From contig JAWKTT010000018.1 of assembly GCA_041398965.1 (NCBI GenBank), forward strand, positions 43,850-107,849: a DNA stretch of 64,000 bases, read 5' to 3'. The DNA is from JAWKTT01 sp041398965 (GTDB taxonomy: Bacteria; Planctomycetota; Planctomycetia; Planctomycetales; Planctomycetaceae). Positions 63,862 through 64,000 of this stretch are shown one piece after another (positions within the stretch are counted from its first letter, which is position 1; each line of letters begins with the position of its first letter). The notes under the pieces were generated by a model. It saw nothing but the letters and a program-made list of their open reading frames with translations. It was not told the origin of the DNA and ran no database searches. Both the position numbers and the translations under genes were made by a program.

Positions 63862-63910
63862 TCTTTCGTGATGGTGGAGAACAGAAACGGGGCAACAGTT
63901 CAGCAGCGGA

Positions 63911-64000
63911 TTACTTCGTCGACTTCACCCCTTTCGCGGACAGGAACTGGTTGATCAGTCCTTTGATGGATTCCAGCGTGGAGACGGAGCCGGGATACTT
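63911..64000 (-). CDS. C-terminus of a further phage protein (cut by window edge)
   Basis: Only the last 29 codons are present: KYPGSVSTLESIKGLINQFL followed by SAKGVKSTK and TAA at 63911-63913. The gene starts beyond 64000 and lies upstream in the same leftward operon. Nothing can be said about its identity. Confidence 0.6.
   Translation of the reverse strand, partial: KYPGSVSTLESIKGLINQFLSAKGVKSTK

Larger units (their letters stand above)
53072..64000 (-). mobile_element. Tail half of a tailed prophage, left part
   Basis: A block of tightly spaced leftward genes with tail tube, tail assembly, tape-measure and distal tail functions, in the order expected for a siphovirus late operon, plus an accessory gene on the other strand. 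The DNA is visibly richer in GC than the preceding genes. No lysis, integrase or terminase gene is in the window; packaging and head genes should lie past 64000. A gene-transfer-agent or phage-derived particle is an alternative. Confidence 0.8.

Overview
The window is bacterial and very probably from a member of the Planctomycetota. The evidence is gene content typical of that phylum: a DUF1598-type secreted protein, an SGNH hydrolase fused to a DUF1080-type domain, an FHA/PQQ-propeller protein beside ExbB/ExbD, an ECF sigma factor paired with a Ser/Thr kinase carrying WD40 repeats, and integrase-type transposases of a kind common in planctomycetes. Names are by recognition of protein sequence only; no database search was run.

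Region 1 (1-19844) is ordinary chromosome: an SGNH hydrolase (cut by the window edge), a DUF1598-type protein, a zinc-ribbon membrane protein, then a leftward block made of a TonB-like protein, ExbB, two ExbD, an FHA/PQQ protein, a CNNM-type membrane protein and TruA, followed by a GH15-like enzyme, an RluA-type pseudouridine synthase and the replicative polymerase DnaE. Region 2 (19845-25090) is a mobile-element graveyard: a decayed IS3-family element abuts an IS5-family element, which truncates an M50-like protein gene. ISL3- and IS630-type scraps follow, then a WHH-type nuclease toxin lacking its delivery region, overlapping its SUKH-type immunity gene, then the tail and head of a second such cassette. 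Region 3 (25090-35101) is again chromosomal: a thioredoxin-fold protein, RecQ, a thioredoxin-protease fusion, a secreted beta-rich protein, a coiled-coil protein and a multi-pass membrane protein.

Region 4 (35648-53048) starts at a tRNA-Leu(CAA) gene followed by the C-terminus of a tyrosine recombinase, the signature of a tRNA-targeted island. It holds DNA methylase scraps, an integrase-type transposase, IS21 remnants and two derivatives of an element with 23-bp terminal inverted repeats. Two cargo blocks stand out. One is an ECF sigma factor plus a 1528-residue transmembrane Ser/Thr kinase/WD40 protein, whose C-terminal domain recurs in a neighbouring secreted protein; that secreted protein has a second domain which recurs in a small secreted protein beside it. 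The other is a single-chain protein carrying two complete SF1 helicase modules (Upf1-like then UvrD-like).

Region 5 (53072-64000) is visibly more GC-rich and is the tail half of a leftward tailed-prophage late operon: an SNase-like nuclease, tail tube, tail assembly proteins, tape measure, distal tail proteins with a long Ser/Gly linker and a Cys-rich glycosyltransferase-like protein. One gene points the other way, a lone 561-residue protein with a PD-(D/E)XK-like motif, which looks like an accessory (moron) gene and a candidate anti-phage function. Head and packaging genes would lie past the right edge.

The best candidates for undescribed biology are the ECF/kinase/secreted-domain locus, the tandem-helicase protein and the prophage PD-(D/E)XK moron.
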